From: Brevibacillus fluminis
Lineage (GTDB): Bacteria > Bacillota > Bacilli > Brevibacillales > Brevibacillaceae
Assembly (NCBI RefSeq): GCF_003710825.1
Contig: NZ_RHHQ01000030.1
Location: 1 to 63,413 of the forward strand
DNA: 63,413 bases
Direction of reading: 5' to 3'
The notes beneath the pieces are model-generated. The model made no database searches. It was not told the DNA's origin and was given only the letters and a program-made list of their open reading frames with translations. Positions 32,774-41,705 of the stretch are shown one piece after another; the first letter of the stretch is position 1; the number at the start of each line of letters is the position of its first letter. The translations under genes were made by a program, and so were the position numbers.

Positions 32774-34852
32774 ATGGCTCGCGAGTTCTCTTTAGCGAAT
32801 ACGCGTAATATCGGTATCATGGCTCATATCGATGCTGGTAAGACCACTACTACCGAACGTATTCTCTTCTACACCGGTCGCGTTCACAAAATTGGTCAGG
32901 TGCACGAAGGTGCAGCTACCATGGACTGGATGGAACAGGAACAAGAGCGCGGTATCACGATTACTTCCGCTGCTACTACTGCTCAATGGGATGGTCACCG
33001 CATCAACATCATCGATACACCAGGTCACGTAGACTTTACCGTTGAGGTAGAGCGTTCCCTGCGCGTACTTGATGGTGCAGTTACCGTTTTTGACGCAAAA
33101 GGTGGCGTGGAACCGCAAACGGAAACAGTTTGGCGTCAAGCTGACCGTTACGGCGTACCGCGTATCTGCTACGTAAACAAAATGGACATCATCGGTGCTA
33201 ACTTCGATATGTGTCTGGAACAAATCAAAAACCGCCTAGGTGCTAACCCGGTTGCAATCCAATACCCTATCGGTGCGGAAGACAACTACAAAGGTTTGGT
33301 TGATTTGGTCGAGATGAAAGCTATCATCTACACCGATGACCTGGGTAAAACTTCTGTTGCTACAGAAATCCCAGAAGATCTGAAAGAAAAATGCGAAGAA
33401 CTTCGCTTGAAGCTTGTTGAAGCAGCTGCTGAGCAAGATGAAGAGCTGATGATGAAGTACCTGGAAGGCGAAGAGCTGACGATCGAAGAGATCAAAACAG
33501 CTATCCGCAAAGGGACAATCGCTGTAACATTGGTACCGGTACTGTGCGGTTCTTCTTACCGCAACAAAGGTGTTCAGCCAATGCTGGACGCAGTTGTAGA
33601 TTACCTGCCAGCTCCAATCGATATCCCTGCAATCAAAGGTACTCTGCCAGATACTGAAGAAGAAACTGTCCGTGAATCTGACGACAGCGCACCATTCTCT
33701 GCGCTTGCGTTCAAAATCATGACCGACCCTTACGTTGGTAAATTGACATTCTTCCGCGTTTACTCCGGTACATTGAACTCCGGTTCTTATGTATTGAACT
33801 CTACAAAAGGTAAACGTGAGCGTGTAGGTCGTATCCTGCAAATGCACGCAAACCACCGCGAAGAAATCACTACGGTTTACTCCGGTGACATTGCGTCTGC
33901 TGTAGGTTTGAAAGATACAACAACAGGTGATACACTCTGCGACGAGAAAGCTCCGGTTATTCTGGAGTCCATGGTGTTCCCAGAACCAGTTATCTCTGTT
34001 GCCATCGAGCCTAAGTCCAAAGCGGACCAAGACAAGATGGGTATCGCTCTTTCCAAACTGGCGGAAGAGGATCCAACGTTCAGAACACATACCGACGAAG
34101 AGACTGGTCAAACAATCATCTCCGGTATGGGTGAGCTTCACTTGGAAATCATCGTTGACCGTATGAAACGTGAATTCAAAGTAGAAGCAAACGTAGGTGC
34201 TCCGCAAGTAGCATACCGCGAAACTTTCCGTCAGCCTGCTAAGGTTGAAGGTAAATTCGTCCGTCAGTCCGGCGGTCGTGGTCAATACGGTCACGTTTGG
34301 GTTGAGTTCGCTCCATTGGAAGCTGGTCAAGGTTTTGTATTCGAAAACAAAATCGTGGGTGGCGTAGTACCGAGAGAATACATCCCTGCTGTTCAAGCTG
34401 GTATTGAAGAATCCATGAAAAATGGTGTTCTCGCAGGCTTCCCGCTTGTAGATATCAAAGCAACAGTAGTTGATGGTAGCTACCATGACGTTGACTCCTC
34501 TGAGATGGCGTTTAAAGTGGCTGGTTCCTTGGCGCTGAAAGAAGCTGCGAAGAAATGTGGCGCGGTTCTACTTGAGCCAATCATGAAAGTTGAAGTACAA
34601 GTGCCTGAAGACTACATGGGCGATGTTATGGGTGACTTGAACTCCCGCCGTGGTCGCATCGAAGGTATGGAAGCTCGTGCAAACACACAAGTAATCCGTT
34701 CGATGGTACCATTGTCCGAGATGTTCGGTTATTCCACAGTATTGCGTTCCCGTACCCAAGGTCGCGGAACTTACTCCATGGAAATTCACCACTATGAAGA
34801 AGTACCGAAGTTCATCGCTGAAGAGATCATCAAGAAATCCAAAGGCGAATAG
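32774..34852 (+). CDS. fusA: elongation factor G
   Basis: A 692-aa translocase GTPase. G-domain motifs AHIDAGKTTT, DTPGHVDFT and NKMD are intact, followed by the domain II-V core including GGRGQYGHV and the ribosome-facing GRRGRIEGME-like loop. ATG 32774 follows GGAAGGAG; the frame open from 32756 includes the ribosome site only. Confidence 0.98.
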   Translation: MAREFSLANTRNIGIMAHIDAGKTTTTERILFYTGRVHKIGQVHEGAATMDWMEQEQERGITITSAATTAQWDGHRINIIDTPGHVDFTVEVERSLRVLDGAVTVFDAKGGVEPQTETVWRQADRYGVPRICYVNKMDIIGANFDMCLEQIKNRLGANPVAIQYPIGAEDNYKGLVDLVEMKAIIYTDDLGKTSVATEIPEDLKEKCEELRLKLVEAAAEQDEELMMKYLEGEELTIEEIKTAIRKGTIAVTLVPVLCGSSYRNKGVQPMLDAVVDYLPAPIDIPAIKGTLPDTEEETVRESDDSAPFSALAFKIMTDPYVGKLTFFRVYSGTLNSGSYVLNSTKGKRERVGRILQMHANHREEITTVYSGDIASAVGLKDTTTGDTLCDEKAPVILESMVFPEPVISVAIEPKSKADQDKMGIALSKLAEEDPTFRTHTDEETGQTIISGMGELHLEIIVDRMKREFKVEANVGAPQVAYRETFRQPAKVEGKFVRQSGGRGQYGHVWVEFAPLEAGQGFVFENKIVGGVVPREYIPAVQAGIEESMKNGVLAGFPLVDIKATVVDGSYHDVDSSEMAFKVAGSLALKEAAKKCGAVLLEPIMKVEVQVPEDYMGDVMGDLNSRRGRIEGMEARANTQVIRSMVPLSEMFGYSTVLRSRTQGRGTYSMEIHHYEEVPKFIAEEIIKKSKGE

Positions 34853-34885
34853 CTTCTTAATGTTTGACCCCTTTATCTTAAAGTA

Positions 34886-34939
34886 GGAAAGGTTTACAAT
34901 ATAGCTTGGATCAATATCCTTGGTTGAGTAGACCTTTCC
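34886..34939 (+). promoter_or_regulatory. long-stem leader structure upstream of tuf
   Basis: GGAAAGGTTTAC (34886-34897) pairs with GTAGACCTTTCC (34928-34939), one G-U pair, with an internal GGAT/ATCC stem. It spans part of the 135-base fusA-tuf gap. A TTGACC at 34864 and TACAAT at 34895 are too far apart (25 bases) to be a convincing promoter. Confidence 0.45.
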
Positions 34940-34987
34940 AATCTATATACTTACTCAATTTCATTTTTTGAGGAGGATTAAACTCTC

Positions 34988-36178
34988 ATGGGAAAAGAAA
35001 AGTTTGAACGTAATAAACCGCACGTAAATATCGGTACAATTGGCCACGTTGACCATGGTAAAACTACCCTGACTGCTGCTATCACAACTGTATTGGCGCA
35101 ATCCGGTAAAGCAAAAGCTATGAACTATGCAAGCATCGACGCTGCGCCTGAAGAAAAAGAGCGCGGTATCACAATCAACACTGCACACGTTGAGTACGAA
35201 ACTGACAACCGTCACTACGCTCACGTAGACTGCCCAGGCCATGCTGACTATGTTAAAAACATGATCACTGGTGCTGCTCAAATGGACGGCGCTATCCTGG
35301 TTGTATCCGCAGCTGACGGCCCAATGCCGCAAACTCGCGAACACATCCTGCTGTCCCGCCAAGTAGGCGTTCCTTACATCGTTGTATTCATGAACAAATG
35401 CGACATGGTTGACGATGAAGAGTTGTTGGAACTGGTTGAAATGGAAATCCGTGACCTGCTGTCTCAATATGAGTTCCCAGGTGACGACATTCCAGTAGTA
35501 AAAGGTTCCGCTAAAGAAGCCCTTGACAACCCAACTGGTGAGTGGGCACAAAAAGTAGTTGAACTGATGGACGCTGTTGACAGCTACATCCCAACTCCTG
35601 AGCGTGCAACTGACAAACCTTTCTTGATGCCTGTAGAGGACGTGTTCACGATCACTGGTCGTGGTACAGTTGCTACTGGTCGCGTTGAGCGCGGTATCGT
35701 TAAAGTCGGTGACCAAGTAGAAATCGTTGGTCTGGCTGAAGAAACTCGCACAACAACTGTAACTGGCGTAGAGATGTTCCGCAAATTGCTGGATCAAGCT
35801 CAAGCTGGTGACAACGTAGGCGCACTGCTGCGCGGTGTTGAGCGTAAAGACATCGAGCGCGGACAATGCTTGGCGAAACCAGGTTCCGTTAAGCCTTACT
35901 CCAAATTCAAAGCAGAAGTTTACGTTCTGTCCAAAGAAGAGGGCGGCCGTCACACTCCTTTCTTCGCTAACTACCGTCCACAATTCTACTTCCGTACAAC
36001 TGACGTAACTGGTATCATCCAATTGCCAGAAGGCGTTGAAATGGTAATGCCAGGCGACAACACTGAGTTCACAGTAGAACTGATCTCCAAAGTTGCGATG
36101 GAGCAAGGTACTCGTTTCGCTATCCGTGAGGGTGGCCGTACTGTAGGTGCAGGCGTAGTAGCTTCTATCGTTGAATAA
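34988..36178 (+). CDS. tuf: elongation factor Tu
   Basis: A 396-aa GTPase that delivers aminoacyl-tRNA to the ribosome. Start GKEKFERNKPHVN, Walker motif GHVDHGKTT, DCPGHADYV, and NKCD are all present; domains II and III follow. GGAGGAT precedes ATG 34988. No second copy lies in this window. Confidence 0.99.
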   Translation: MGKEKFERNKPHVNIGTIGHVDHGKTTLTAAITTVLAQSGKAKAMNYASIDAAPEEKERGITINTAHVEYETDNRHYAHVDCPGHADYVKNMITGAAQMDGAILVVSAADGPMPQTREHILLSRQVGVPYIVVFMNKCDMVDDEELLELVEMEIRDLLSQYEFPGDDIPVVKGSAKEALDNPTGEWAQKVVELMDAVDSYIPTPERATDKPFLMPVEDVFTITGRGTVATGRVERGIVKVGDQVEIVGLAEETRTTTVTGVEMFRKLLDQAQAGDNVGALLRGVERKDIERGQCLAKPGSVKPYSKFKAEVYVLSKEEGGRHTPFFANYRPQFYFRTTDVTGIIQLPEGVEMVMPGDNTEFTVELISKVAMEQGTRFAIREGGRTVGAGVVASIVE

Positions 36179-36191
36179 TTGCTTTTCCCAA

Positions 36192-36226
36192 AACCCGACA
36201 GCTGTCAAAGGCTGCCGGGTTTTTTA
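36192..36226 (+). terminator. rho-independent terminator after tuf
   Basis: AACCCGACAGC pairs with GCTGCCGGGTT (one mismatch), followed by TTTTATTTT. It separates the str operon from the EamA gene. Confidence 0.8.
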
Positions 36227-36306
36227 TTTTGAATTGGAGATGGCGTTTAATCGAAAACTTACATCATACTTATCAAAATGATTCAATGCTGTAATGGTCG
36301 GGTCCG

Positions 36307-36385
36307 TGCTACAATACGTAATGCAACAGGGGAAAGAATCCCCTACCGGAACGAACATTACCGAAAAACGAAAGTACGTTTTTCG
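36307..36385 (+). promoter_or_regulatory. extended -10 promoter candidate and leader hairpins before the EamA gene
   Basis: TGCTACAAT (36307-36315) reads as an extended -10; no good -35 is visible. Downstream, AGGGG/CCCCT around 36328-36344 and a perfect 9-base stem CGAAAAACG/CGTTTTTCG (36362-36385) sit just ahead of the weak ribosome site, suggesting post-transcriptional control. The 225-base gap holds no gene. Confidence 0.4.
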
Positions 36386-36403
36386 AAAAAAGGCGATGTG
36401 AAA

Positions 36404-37357
36404 ATGGGTAGAGAGAAGTATGTGTACGGCTTGCTTGTCGGCGTGATTGCGATTTGGGGCTTGAACGTGGTGATGGTCAAATATCTATCATTTTTTCCGC
36501 CGGTGCTGATTGCGGCGATACGAATGACAGTGGCAGCACTCGTTTTGGTACCAGTGATTTATTGGCAAAAGGAAAAAGTGGCCATTGGAGCAAAGGGCTG
36601 GTTATTGATTATTGGCGCAGCATTATTCTCGATCGTGTTCCACCAAACGCTGCTCGCTAATGGGATCACCTCAACAACAGCGGGGAATACATCATTGCTG
36701 CTCGGGTTGAATCCGTTGGTAACATCTTTGCTGGCGGTTCCGCTTTTGGGTGAAAAATTAACTGGTCGCAAGCTACTTGGTGTGCTACTCGGATTTGGTG
36801 GTGTGCTGCTTGTTGTGTTATCGCGGGAGAATGGGCAGGTCGGTTTAAGTGGTTGGGGAGACGCATTGGTGTTTTTCTCGATGATCTCCTATGTGTTGGG
36901 AGGACTGGTGATCCGTGCAGCTGCAAAACACGGAGTTCCAACCATTATGATCACGGTATATTCACAAATCATCGCAGCGGTTTTGCTTTGGGTGATTGCG
37001 GCAATCATTTATCCTTGGAGCGTCATATCTTCTATTAATACGGAACCCTTCACATGGTTGGTCATTTTAGCATCTGGTATTTTCGCGACTGGTCTCGGCG
37101 CATTAGGATGGAACTACGGGATCCGTCGATTAGGTGCAAGTAGAACAGCGATCTTTTTGAATGGTATGCCGTTTGCGAGCCTAATCTTTGCTGCGATCCT
37201 GTTAGGCGAACAATTGCAGTGGGTGCACGGGGTGGCGGTCGTCCTAATTGTAGCGGGGGTATACTTGGGAATTAAGCAGCCACAAGCGGAAAGGGACAGT
37301 CAGGTCATCCATGCGGTGCACACAAGCGGAAGTAAAACAGCACCGTTGGTAAAATAG
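36404..37357 (+). CDS. EamA/RhaT-family (DMT superfamily) transporter
   Basis: A 317-aa integral membrane protein with about ten hydrophobic helices in two EamA repeats, typical of drug/metabolite exporters. The N-terminal half has WGLNVVMVKY and the second half ATGLGALGWNYGIRRLGASR, a hallmark of the family. The substrate cannot be predicted. ATG 36404 is chosen with a weak GGCGATG ribosome site; the frame open from 36278 includes the leader hairpins. It sits between tuf and rpsJ, a variable site in Bacillota, and faces the haemoglobin gene across a shared terminator. Confidence 0.9.
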   Translation: MGREKYVYGLLVGVIAIWGLNVVMVKYLSFFPPVLIAAIRMTVAALVLVPVIYWQKEKVAIGAKGWLLIIGAALFSIVFHQTLLANGITSTTAGNTSLLLGLNPLVTSLLAVPLLGEKLTGRKLLGVLLGFGGVLLVVLSRENGQVGLSGWGDALVFFSMISYVLGGLVIRAAAKHGVPTIMITVYSQIIAAVLLWVIAAIIYPWSVISSINTEPFTWLVILASGIFATGLGALGWNYGIRRLGASRTAIFLNGMPFASLIFAAILLGEQLQWVHGVAVVLIVAGVYLGIKQPQAERDSQVIHAVHTSGSKTAPLVK

Positions 37358-37388
37358 AAAAAGCGAAGGATTAGTCCTTCGCTTTTTC
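37357..37388. terminator. bidirectional terminator between EamA and haemoglobin genes
   Basis: GAAAAAGCGAAGGA and TCCTTCGCTTTTTC form a perfect 14-base stem with a TTAG loop. Its left arm begins 5 bases before the end of the EamA frame and its right arm reaches into the end of the haemoglobin frame, so it serves both convergent genes. Confidence 0.85.
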
Positions 37389-37784
37389 ATTTTCGTTTTC
37401 CCAGCGATTCACCATATGATGAGCCGTTAATGTCAGTCGTTCAAAAATCGCATGGCGCACGTGGCCCTCAAGTCCGATCGTGTCCATGGCTGCGTTCATG
37501 CAGGACAGCCAAGCCTCTGCGCGCTTTGGCGTAATGGGAAAAGGCATATGCCTTGCTCGTAGCATGGGATGACCGTATTCATCATTATATAAGGTCGGTC
37601 CACCGAGAAACTGTGTGAGGAATTTATATTGTTTCGCTTTTGTCTCGGTCAAATCATCCGGGAAGATAGGGGACAGGTGCGGGTCTTGTTGGACATAGTC
37701 ATAAAAGACATCGACTAATCGCGCGACCGTTGGAGCCCCGCCGATCATGTCGTAGGGATTGCCGATGATTTCAGGCATCGTCAT
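37371..37784 (-). CDS. group II truncated haemoglobin (trHbO, YjbI-like)
   Basis: A 137-aa heme protein closely like Bacillus YjbI. Visible features: Tyr28 (B10) in FYDYVQQDP, proximal His79 in GHPMLRARHMPFP, and Trp92 (G8) in EAWLSCM, the group II signature. Members bind oxygen with high affinity and may act in peroxide or nitrosative stress. AAGGAG precedes ATG 37784; ATG 37778 is an alternative. In Bacillus yjbI lies elsewhere beside yjbH-spx adaptor genes, so this location is unusual. Confidence 0.93.
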   Translation of the reverse strand: MTMPEIIGNPYDMIGGAPTVARLVDVFYDYVQQDPHLSPIFPDDLTETKAKQYKFLTQFLGGPTLYNDEYGHPMLRARHMPFPITPKRAEAWLSCMNAAMDTIGLEGHVRHAIFERLTLTAHHMVNRWENENEKAKD

Positions 37785-37917
37785 TTCTCCTTTCTTTGCT
37801 AAGGAAACTGTACCGCGTTTGTTGTAAAATAGCTAGTGGCATCGAGTGGTTTATCGGACGCAAAACAAGTCTATTATAGATGAAGAAAAAGGAATTTAGA
37901 TTCTTGATTAAAAAAAC

Positions 37918-37946
37918 TTGCGTTGCCTATCTGTTTTTAGTACAAT
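37918..37946 (+). promoter_or_regulatory. sigma-A promoter of the S10 operon
   Basis: TTGCGT (37918-37923) and TACAAT (37941-37946) with a 17-base spacer. It gives a leader of about 130 bases with a CCCC/GGGG hairpin enclosing GCCATGGC and an ACGGA/TCCGT hairpin near 38040. The gap 37785-38080 holds this and no gene. Confidence 0.6.
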
Positions 37947-38080
37947 AGTGAATGTTGGTCATGGACTTGCGATGATGTGGGAGGTTGCTGACACACCCGG
38001 CCCCTTTGCCATGGCTGGGGTTCAGGATATTTCCACGGAGAAATGTCCGTTATAAAATGGGCGAAAAAGGAGGGACTAAA

Positions 38081-38389
38081 ATGGCAAAACAAAAGATTCG
38101 TATCCGTCTCAAAGCGTATGATCACAAAATCCTCGATCAATCTGCTGAGAAAATCGTAGATACTGCGAAACGTTCCGGTGCAAATGTTTCCGGACCAATT
38201 CCACTTCCTACCGAAAAAGCGGTTTACACAATCCTGCGTGCGGTACACAAGTACAAGGATTCTCGCGAACAATTCGAAATGCGCACACATAAGCGTCTGA
38301 TCGATATTTTGAATCCAACACCACAAACAGTTGATGCTCTGATGCGTCTGGATCTGCCTTCTGGTGTAGATATCGAAATCAAACTGTAA
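38081..38389 (+). CDS. rpsJ: ribosomal protein S10
   Basis: A 102-aa small-subunit protein that also forms NusE in antitermination complexes. KIRIRLKAYDHKILDQSAEKIV and the C-terminal GVDIEIKL are typical. ATG 38081 follows AAGGAGGG; the frame open from 37985 runs through the leader. First gene of the S10 operon. Confidence 0.98.
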   Translation: MAKQKIRIRLKAYDHKILDQSAEKIVDTAKRSGANVSGPIPLPTEKAVYTILRAVHKYKDSREQFEMRTHKRLIDILNPTPQTVDALMRLDLPSGVDIEIKL

Positions 38390-38523
38390 ATAGGAAAATG
38401 CGACACACACGCAGGCGTTGTCTTGACAAGCCCGCTGTAATCGCAAATTCTTCAGCAATTCCCGTAACTGCACCCCTGCGCATCGGTAGGGACTTGATAC
38501 AACACTGATTACAATCAACACAT

Positions 38524-38541
38524 GTAAACGATATTGTTTAC
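38524..38541 (+). promoter_or_regulatory. hairpin in the rpsJ-rplC spacer
   Basis: GTAAAC and GTTTAC (6-base loop) sit just ahead of the rplC ribosome site. The rpsJ-rplC spacer is 177 bases, far longer than its neighbours, and holds no gene; a perfect TTGACA at 38423 has no matching -10. Confidence 0.35.
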
Positions 38542-38566
38542 GAATTATTCACAGGAGGTGGCAATA

Positions 38567-39196
38567 ATGACCAAAGGAATCTTAGGGAAGAAACTGGGCA
38601 TGACTCAGGTATTCGCACCGAACGGCACAGCGATCGCTGTAACTGTAATCGAAGCTGGTCCGTGCGTTGTTCTTCAAAAGAAAGATGCTGATAACGATGG
38701 CTATGAAGCGATCCAGCTCGGCTTTGAAGACAAAAAAGATCACCGCGCGAACAAACCTGAAAAAGGTCATGCAGCTAAAGCCAATACGGCTCCTAAGCGC
38801 TTCGTTCGCGAAATTCGCGGTGTAGACCTCGCTGGTTATGAGGTTGGTCAAGAGTTGAAAGCTGATGTATTCGCCGAAGGAGAAATCGTCGACGTTGCAG
38901 GCGTAACCAAAGGTAAAGGATTCGCTGGTGCGATCAAGCGTCATAACCAATCTCGCGGTCCTATGGCTCACGGTTCGCGTTACCATCGTGGTCCTGGTTC
39001 CCTCGGTTCTATCAACCCTGGCCGCGTTTTCAAAGGTCAAACTTTGCCTGGTCAAATGGGTGGCGACAACGTAACGATTCAAAATCTTGAAGTCGTGAAA
39101 GTCGACACTGACCGCAATCTTATCTTGGTAAAAGGATCTATTCCTGGACCAAAGAACAGCTTGGTAGTCGTTCGTACGGCTGTTAAGAGCAAGTAA
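38567..39196 (+). CDS. rplC: ribosomal protein L3
   Basis: A 209-aa assembly protein near the peptidyl-transferase centre. Start KGILGKKLGMTQVF and the conserved loop GSLGSINPGRVFKG with QMGGDNVT are present. GGAGGTG precedes ATG 38567 by 7 bases. Confidence 0.98.
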   Translation: MTKGILGKKLGMTQVFAPNGTAIAVTVIEAGPCVVLQKKDADNDGYEAIQLGFEDKKDHRANKPEKGHAAKANTAPKRFVREIRGVDLAGYEVGQELKADVFAEGEIVDVAGVTKGKGFAGAIKRHNQSRGPMAHGSRYHRGPGSLGSINPGRVFKGQTLPGQMGGDNVTIQNLEVVKVDTDRNLILVKGSIPGPKNSLVVVRTAVKSK

Positions 39197-39212
39197 GAAA
39201 GGAGGAACTGAC

Positions 39213-39836
39213 ATGCCAAAAGTAGCTCTTTATAACCAAACGGGAGCGCAAGTTGGTGAGATTGAATTGGCAGACAGCGTTTTTGGTATCGAGCCAAACG
39301 AAGCTGTACTGTTCGATGCAATCGTTATGCAACAAGCGTCCCAACGTCAAGGTACTCATGACGTGAAAAACCGTTCGGAAGTTGCTGGTGGTGGACGTAA
39401 ACCTTGGAAACAAAAAGGTACAGGTCGTGCCCGTCAAGGCTCTATCCGTGCTCCACAATGGAAAGGCGGTGGCGTTGTATTCGGACCAACTCCACGCAAA
39501 TACGGTTACAAACTGAACCGTAAAGTGCGTCGTCTGGCTCTGAAATCCGCTCTGTCTTCTAAAGTGCAAAACAACGAACTGTTCGTACTCGATGCATTGA
39601 GCTTGGCTGCTCCTAAGACCAAGGATATGGCAATTGTACTGAACAGCTTGAAAGTGGATCGCAAAGTTCTGATCGTTACTTCCGAGTATGATCAAAACGT
39701 AGCTCTTTCCGCTCGTAACATCCCAGGTGCTAAGTTTGTTGATGCTGCAGGCGTTAACGTTCTGGATCTGGTAGCGCATGACAAAGTGATCGTAACCAAA
39801 GAAGCGGTTGCGAAAGTAGAGGAGGTGCTCGCCTAA
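39213..39836 (+). CDS. rplD: ribosomal protein L4
   Basis: A 207-aa exit-tunnel protein; in E. coli L4 also represses the S10 operon. The extended loop GGGRKPWKQKGTGRARQGSIRAP, which lines the tunnel and binds macrolides nearby, is wild-type in appearance. It shares its last base with the rplW start (TAATG). Confidence 0.98.
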   Translation: MPKVALYNQTGAQVGEIELADSVFGIEPNEAVLFDAIVMQQASQRQGTHDVKNRSEVAGGGRKPWKQKGTGRARQGSIRAPQWKGGGVVFGPTPRKYGYKLNRKVRRLALKSALSSKVQNNELFVLDALSLAAPKTKDMAIVLNSLKVDRKVLIVTSEYDQNVALSARNIPGAKFVDAAGVNVLDLVAHDKVIVTKEAVAKVEEVLA

Positions 39837-40126
39837 TGAAGAGCCTTCATGATGTAATCAAGCGCCCTATCATTACGGAGCGCACCACTGACATGATGGC
39901 AGATAAGAAGTACGTTTTCGAAGTACCTCTTAAAGCCAACAAAACCGAAGTTAAACAAGCCGTTGAGAAAGTATTCGGCGTGAAAGTGGCTGCAGTTAAC
40001 ACAGTTCGTGTTCCTGCGAAACCAAAACGCTACGGTAAATATTCCGGATATACTTCCGAGTGGAAAAAAGCAATCGTAACATTGACTGCTGACAGCAAAG
40101 AGCTGGAATTCTACGAAGGCGTATAA
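39836..40126 (+). CDS. rplW: ribosomal protein L23
   Basis: A 96-aa protein at the tunnel exit, docking site for trigger factor and SRP. KRPIITERTTDMM and VKVAAVNTVRVPAKPKR are typical. Its ATG overlaps the rplD stop, suggesting translational coupling. Confidence 0.97.
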   Translation: MKSLHDVIKRPIITERTTDMMADKKYVFEVPLKANKTEVKQAVEKVFGVKVAAVNTVRVPAKPKRYGKYSGYTSEWKKAIVTLTADSKELEFYEGV

Positions 40127-40158
40127 CCTCGACGACTACCGATAAGGAGGGAAATTAA

Positions 40159-40989
40159 ATGGGTATCAAAAAGTTTAAACCAACTTCTCCTGGTCGTCGC
40201 CAAATGACGGTTTCTACATTTGAAGAGATCACAACCTCCACCCCGGAGAAATCTCTGTTAGCGCCACTTAACAAAAATGCTGGTCGCAACAACCAAGGTA
40301 GAATCACCGTTCGTCATCAAGGTGGCGGTCATAAGCGTAAATATCGCATTATTGACTTCAAACGTAACAAAGATGGTATCGCAGGTCGCGTTGCAACGAT
40401 CGAGTACGATCCAAACCGTTCTGCTAACATCGCTCTGATCAACTATGCAGATGGTGAAAAACGTTACATCCTGGCTCCACTCGGCCTTAAAGTAGGAGAT
40501 CAAATCTTCTCCGGCGCAGATGCGGACATCAAAACAGGTAACGCGTTGCCATTGGAAAACATTCCAGTTGGTACTACCATCCATAACATCGAGTTGAAAC
40601 CTGGCAAAGGCGGACAAATCGCTCGCGCTGCTGGTGTAGAAGCTCAATTGCTGGGTCGCGATGGCGATTTCGTAATCGTTCGTCTGGGATCTGGTGAAAT
40701 CCGTCGTTTCCACAAAGAGTGCCGCGCAACAATCGGTCAAGTGGGTAACCCGGATCATGAGTTGCTCAACATTGGTAAAGCTGGTCGTTCCCGTTGGTTG
40801 GGTATTCGTCCAACTGTACGCGGTAGCGTAATGAACCCGAATGATCACCCGCACGGTGGTGGTGAAGGTCGCGCTCCTATCGGACGTAAAGCACCAGTTA
40901 CTCCTTGGGGTAAACCAACATTGGGTCTCAAAACCCGTAAGAAAAAGAATAAGAGCAATCAATACATCGTCCGCCGCCGTAAAAAGTAA
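40159..40989 (+). CDS. rplB: ribosomal protein L2
   Basis: A 276-aa core protein next to the peptidyl-transferase centre. GRITVRHQGGGHKR in the N-terminal part and the universally conserved MNPNDHPHGGGEGR loop near the C-terminus are present. GGAGGG precedes the ATG. Confidence 0.99.
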   Translation: MGIKKFKPTSPGRRQMTVSTFEEITTSTPEKSLLAPLNKNAGRNNQGRITVRHQGGGHKRKYRIIDFKRNKDGIAGRVATIEYDPNRSANIALINYADGEKRYILAPLGLKVGDQIFSGADADIKTGNALPLENIPVGTTIHNIELKPGKGGQIARAAGVEAQLLGRDGDFVIVRLGSGEIRRFHKECRATIGQVGNPDHELLNIGKAGRSRWLGIRPTVRGSVMNPNDHPHGGGEGRAPIGRKAPVTPWGKPTLGLKTRKKKNKSNQYIVRRRKK

Positions 40990-41039
40990 GGTAGGATGAA
41001 CGCATAACCGAACTCATGAATGCGAAGGGAGGTTAACGT

Positions 41040-41321
41040 ATGGGACGCAGCTTGAAAAAGGGCCCTTTCGTTGATGACCATTTGATGAAAAAGGTTGAGG
41101 TTTTGAACGAGAAAAGCGAAAAACGCGTTGTAAAAACGTGGTCGCGCCGTTCTACAATCTTCCCTGACTTTATCGGTCACACGTTTGCGGTTTATGATGG
41201 CCGTAAGCACGTACCGGTTTACGTGACAGAGGACATGGTAGGTCACAAGTTGGGCGAATTCGCTCCAACACGTACCTTTAAAGGTCACGTAGATAACGAC
41301 AAGAAATCCAAGAAGCGCTAA
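41040..41321 (+). CDS. rpsS: ribosomal protein S19
   Basis: A 93-aa 30S head protein. GRSLKKGPFVDDHLMKKV and TRTFKGHVDNDKKSKKR are typical. GGGAGGT precedes the ATG. Confidence 0.98.
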   Translation: MGRSLKKGPFVDDHLMKKVEVLNEKSEKRVVKTWSRRSTIFPDFIGHTFAVYDGRKHVPVYVTEDMVGHKLGEFAPTRTFKGHVDNDKKSKKR

Positions 41322-41351
41322 TTTTCTCTTCAGTAGAGAGGAGGTACAATC

Positions 41352-41684
41352 ATGGAATCCAAAGCGATTGCTCGCTACATTCGCATTGCTCCTCGTAAAG
41401 TTCGACTGGTTGTTGATCTGATTAGAGGCAAGCAAGTGGGTGAGGCTTTGGCGATTCTCAAGCATACGCCAAAGGCCGCTTCCCCAGTTGTGGAAAAAGT
41501 TTTGAAGTCTGCGATTGCCAATGCAGAGCATAACTTCGAAATGGACATTAACAGCCTGGTGGTAGGTCAAGTGTTCGTTGATCAAGGTCCAACCTTGAAA
41601 CGTTTCCGTCCGCGTGCTATGGGACGCGCTAGCCGTATCCATAAACGCACTAGCCACGTAACGGTGGTACTAAACGAGAAATAA
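41352..41684 (+). CDS. rplV: ribosomal protein L22
   Basis: A 110-aa protein lining the exit tunnel. IRIAPRKVRLVVDLIRGK and the tunnel hairpin around FRPRAMGRASRIHKRTSH are intact. GAGGAGG precedes the ATG. Confidence 0.98.
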   Translation: MESKAIARYIRIAPRKVRLVVDLIRGKQVGEALAILKHTPKAASPVVEKVLKSAIANAEHNFEMDINSLVVGQVFVDQGPTLKRFRPRAMGRASRIHKRTSHVTVVLNEK

Positions 41685-41705
41685 TAGCTAAAGGAGGGAT
41701 TACGT

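Noticed and set aside
34961..36208. Reverse-strand frame of 415 codons covering tuf
   Set aside because: Mirror frame of the strongly biased tuf gene; no motif and no promoter.
38423..38450. Internal promoter in the rpsJ-rplC spacer based on a perfect TTGACA
   Set aside because: No acceptable -10 hexamer at 16-18 bases.
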